A DNA stretch of 25,049 bases from an uncultured Mailhella sp. (GTDB lineage Bacteria > Desulfobacterota > Desulfovibrionia > Desulfovibrionales > Desulfovibrionaceae): the NCBI GenBank assembly GCA_910577155.1, contig CAJTMS010000032.1, positions 1 to 25,049 on the forward strand. Direction: 5' to 3'. The first letter of the stretch is position 1, and the number at the start of each line of letters is the position of its first letter. This document shows, piece after piece, positions 24,065 through 25,049 of this stretch. The notes beneath the pieces are model-generated. The model was not told where the DNA came from, made no database searches, and saw only the letters and a list, made by a program, of their open reading frames with translations. Made by a program: the position numbers and the translations under genes.

Positions 24065-25009
24065 ATGAGCATACTGTACTCTGTTGAAAATTTATCAATC
24101 CAATTTGGCAAAAATTTTGTAGTGCATGATGTCAGTTTTAACCTTGAAAAAGGAAAGATTTTTTGTTTAGTGGGGGAATCGGGCAGCGGAAAAAGTATGA
24201 CAGCCCTTTCCCTGCTTAAACTGCTGCCCGAACAGGCACACTGCACAGCAAAGAAATTTGAGTTTTTGGGTACAGATATTTTAAATGCAAGCAATAAGGA
24301 ATTGTATGCACTTCGTGGAAAGGAAATTTCCATGATATTCCAAGAGCCTATGACAAGTTTAAATCCTGTTTTTAAAGTCAGTTCACAAATTATGGAAAGT
24401 TTGCAGTATCATCTCAAACTGGCTAAGCAGGAAGCAAGAGCTATTTGTCTTGAACTTTGCGAAAAAGTGGGAATACCTCTTGAAAAAGTTGATGAATTTC
24501 CGCATAAACTTTCCGGAGGCATGCGGCAGCGGATTATGATTGCCATGGCACTTGCCTGTTCACCCAAATTGCTTATTGCAGATGAACCGACAACAGCACT
24601 TGATGTGACCATTCAGGGTCAGATTTTGAGTCTTTTAAAATCTTTGGTACAGGAAAAGCATATGGCTATGCTTTTTATTACCCATGATTTAGGTATTGTC
24701 AGTGAACTTGCGGATATGGTCGGGGTAATGTATGCAGGGGAATTAGTGGAAATGGCACGTGCTCATGATTTTTTTGCCAATGCAAAGCATCCCTATTCTC
24801 AGGCGCTGATTTCCTGTTTGCCAAAATTAGAAAATAATCCCAAACGATTGAATGCTATTCACGGCACTGTTCCAAAACCCGGTGAAGCACGTGAATATTG
24901 TGCGTTTATGGACAGATGTGCCTATAAAACAGAAAATTGCAGCAAAAAACAAGAACTGCATGTACTTTCTGATACGCATTTTGTCCGCTGTGCGTTGTAT
25001 AAAGTATAA
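24065..25009 (+). CDS. oppD: Oligopeptide/dipeptide ABC transporter ATPase (OppD/DppD type)
   Basis: 314 residues. Walker A is GESGSGKS at 37-44, the Q-loop is in IFQEPMTSLNPV, the signature is LSGGMRQR, Walker B is LLIADEPTTALD and the switch is ITHDLG. The C-terminal oligopeptide-transporter extension has its conserved cysteines (CAFMDRCAYKTENC and VRC). It powers uptake of peptides, or nickel, through an inner-membrane permease. GAGAAG precedes the ATG, 7 bases after the kinase stop, so it may be co-transcribed with it. The usual partners (binding protein, two permeases, OppF) are not seen; any could lie past the window end. OppD, DppD and NikD cannot be separated here. Confidence 0.88.
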   Translation: MSILYSVENLSIQFGKNFVVHDVSFNLEKGKIFCLVGESGSGKSMTALSLLKLLPEQAHCTAKKFEFLGTDILNASNKELYALRGKEISMIFQEPMTSLNPVFKVSSQIMESLQYHLKLAKQEARAICLELCEKVGIPLEKVDEFPHKLSGGMRQRIMIAMALACSPKLLIADEPTTALDVTIQGQILSLLKSLVQEKHMAMLFITHDLGIVSELADMVGVMYAGELVEMARAHDFFANAKHPYSQALISCLPKLENNPKRLNAIHGTVPKPGEAREYCAFMDRCAYKTENCSKKQELHVLSDTHFVRCALYKV

Positions 25010-25018
25010 TTTTTGGGG

Positions 25019-25049
25019 GAGCGGCAGCAGAGCTCGTTCACTCGCTAAC
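25019..25049. repeat. Dispersed repeat, right copy
   Basis: GAGCGGCAGC (25019-25028) is followed by the exact reverse complement (25029-25049) of the core at 12-32. It starts 9 bases after the oppD stop codon. The window stops inside the element. Confidence 0.65.

Noticed and set aside
1..25049. CRISPR arrays, tRNA or rRNA genes, insertion sequences, phage or toxin-antitoxin genes
   Set aside because: No regularly spaced direct repeats, no cloverleaf or rRNA-like segments and no transposase, integrase or toxin-like frames were seen; gaps between genes are all below 200 bases.

Overview
This 25 kb window is AT-rich, gene-dense bacterial DNA with 23 protein-coding genes, no RNA genes, no CRISPR array and no transposase. 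The protein set points to an anaerobic Gram-negative bacterium. Rubrerythrin and the hydrogenase maturation proteins HypD and HypE indicate an anaerobe; the TolQ/TolR/TolA-type complex, TolC, a LolB-like lipoprotein and signal peptides indicate an outer membrane. The RpoH-type sigma factor with a long acidic leader, the MetH without a reactivation domain, and the DUF4390 plus NtrY-like kinase pair fit a low-GC member of the Desulfovibrionales. That taxonomic call is inferred from recalled family patterns, not from a search.

Layout. Positions 1-195 hold a repeat end, a hairpin and the rubrerythrin terminator. Positions 196-5854 are all on the minus strand: metH, then a tlpA-hpt-zinc-ribbon unit with its own good promoter, then yigZ and rubrerythrin. 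Positions 5998-10087 are a plus-strand operon: rpoH, a TPR lipoprotein, a LolB-like lipoprotein and rpiB. mutY (minus) and ppiB (plus) diverge around 11316-11410. Positions 12058-17394 are a minus-strand envelope operon: tolQ, tolR, tolA-like, a second TonB-domain protein and a large MscS-type channel. From 17535 to 25009 everything is on the plus strand: tolC, hypD, hypE, a DUF4390 protein, an NtrY-like sensor kinase and an oppD-type ABC ATPase.

How the genes work together. Several units concern the cell envelope: proton-driven Tol/Exb energisation, outer-membrane efflux, lipoprotein insertion, a mechanosensitive channel and a periplasmic thioredoxin. The others are housekeeping: methionine synthesis, purine salvage, pentose phosphate, base excision repair, protein folding, heat-shock transcription, oxidative-stress defence and NiFe-hydrogenase cofactor assembly. 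tolQ and tolC are transcribed divergently from two good sigma-70-type promoters with a small palindrome between them.

Most of the window is ordinary chromosome. The main structure not explained by genes is a short dispersed repeat. A 21-nt core lies in inverted orientation at the two extreme ends of the window, and a degenerate partial copy lies after ppiB. The window may therefore be a complete contig broken at copies of a small palindromic element. No clearly new biological system was found.
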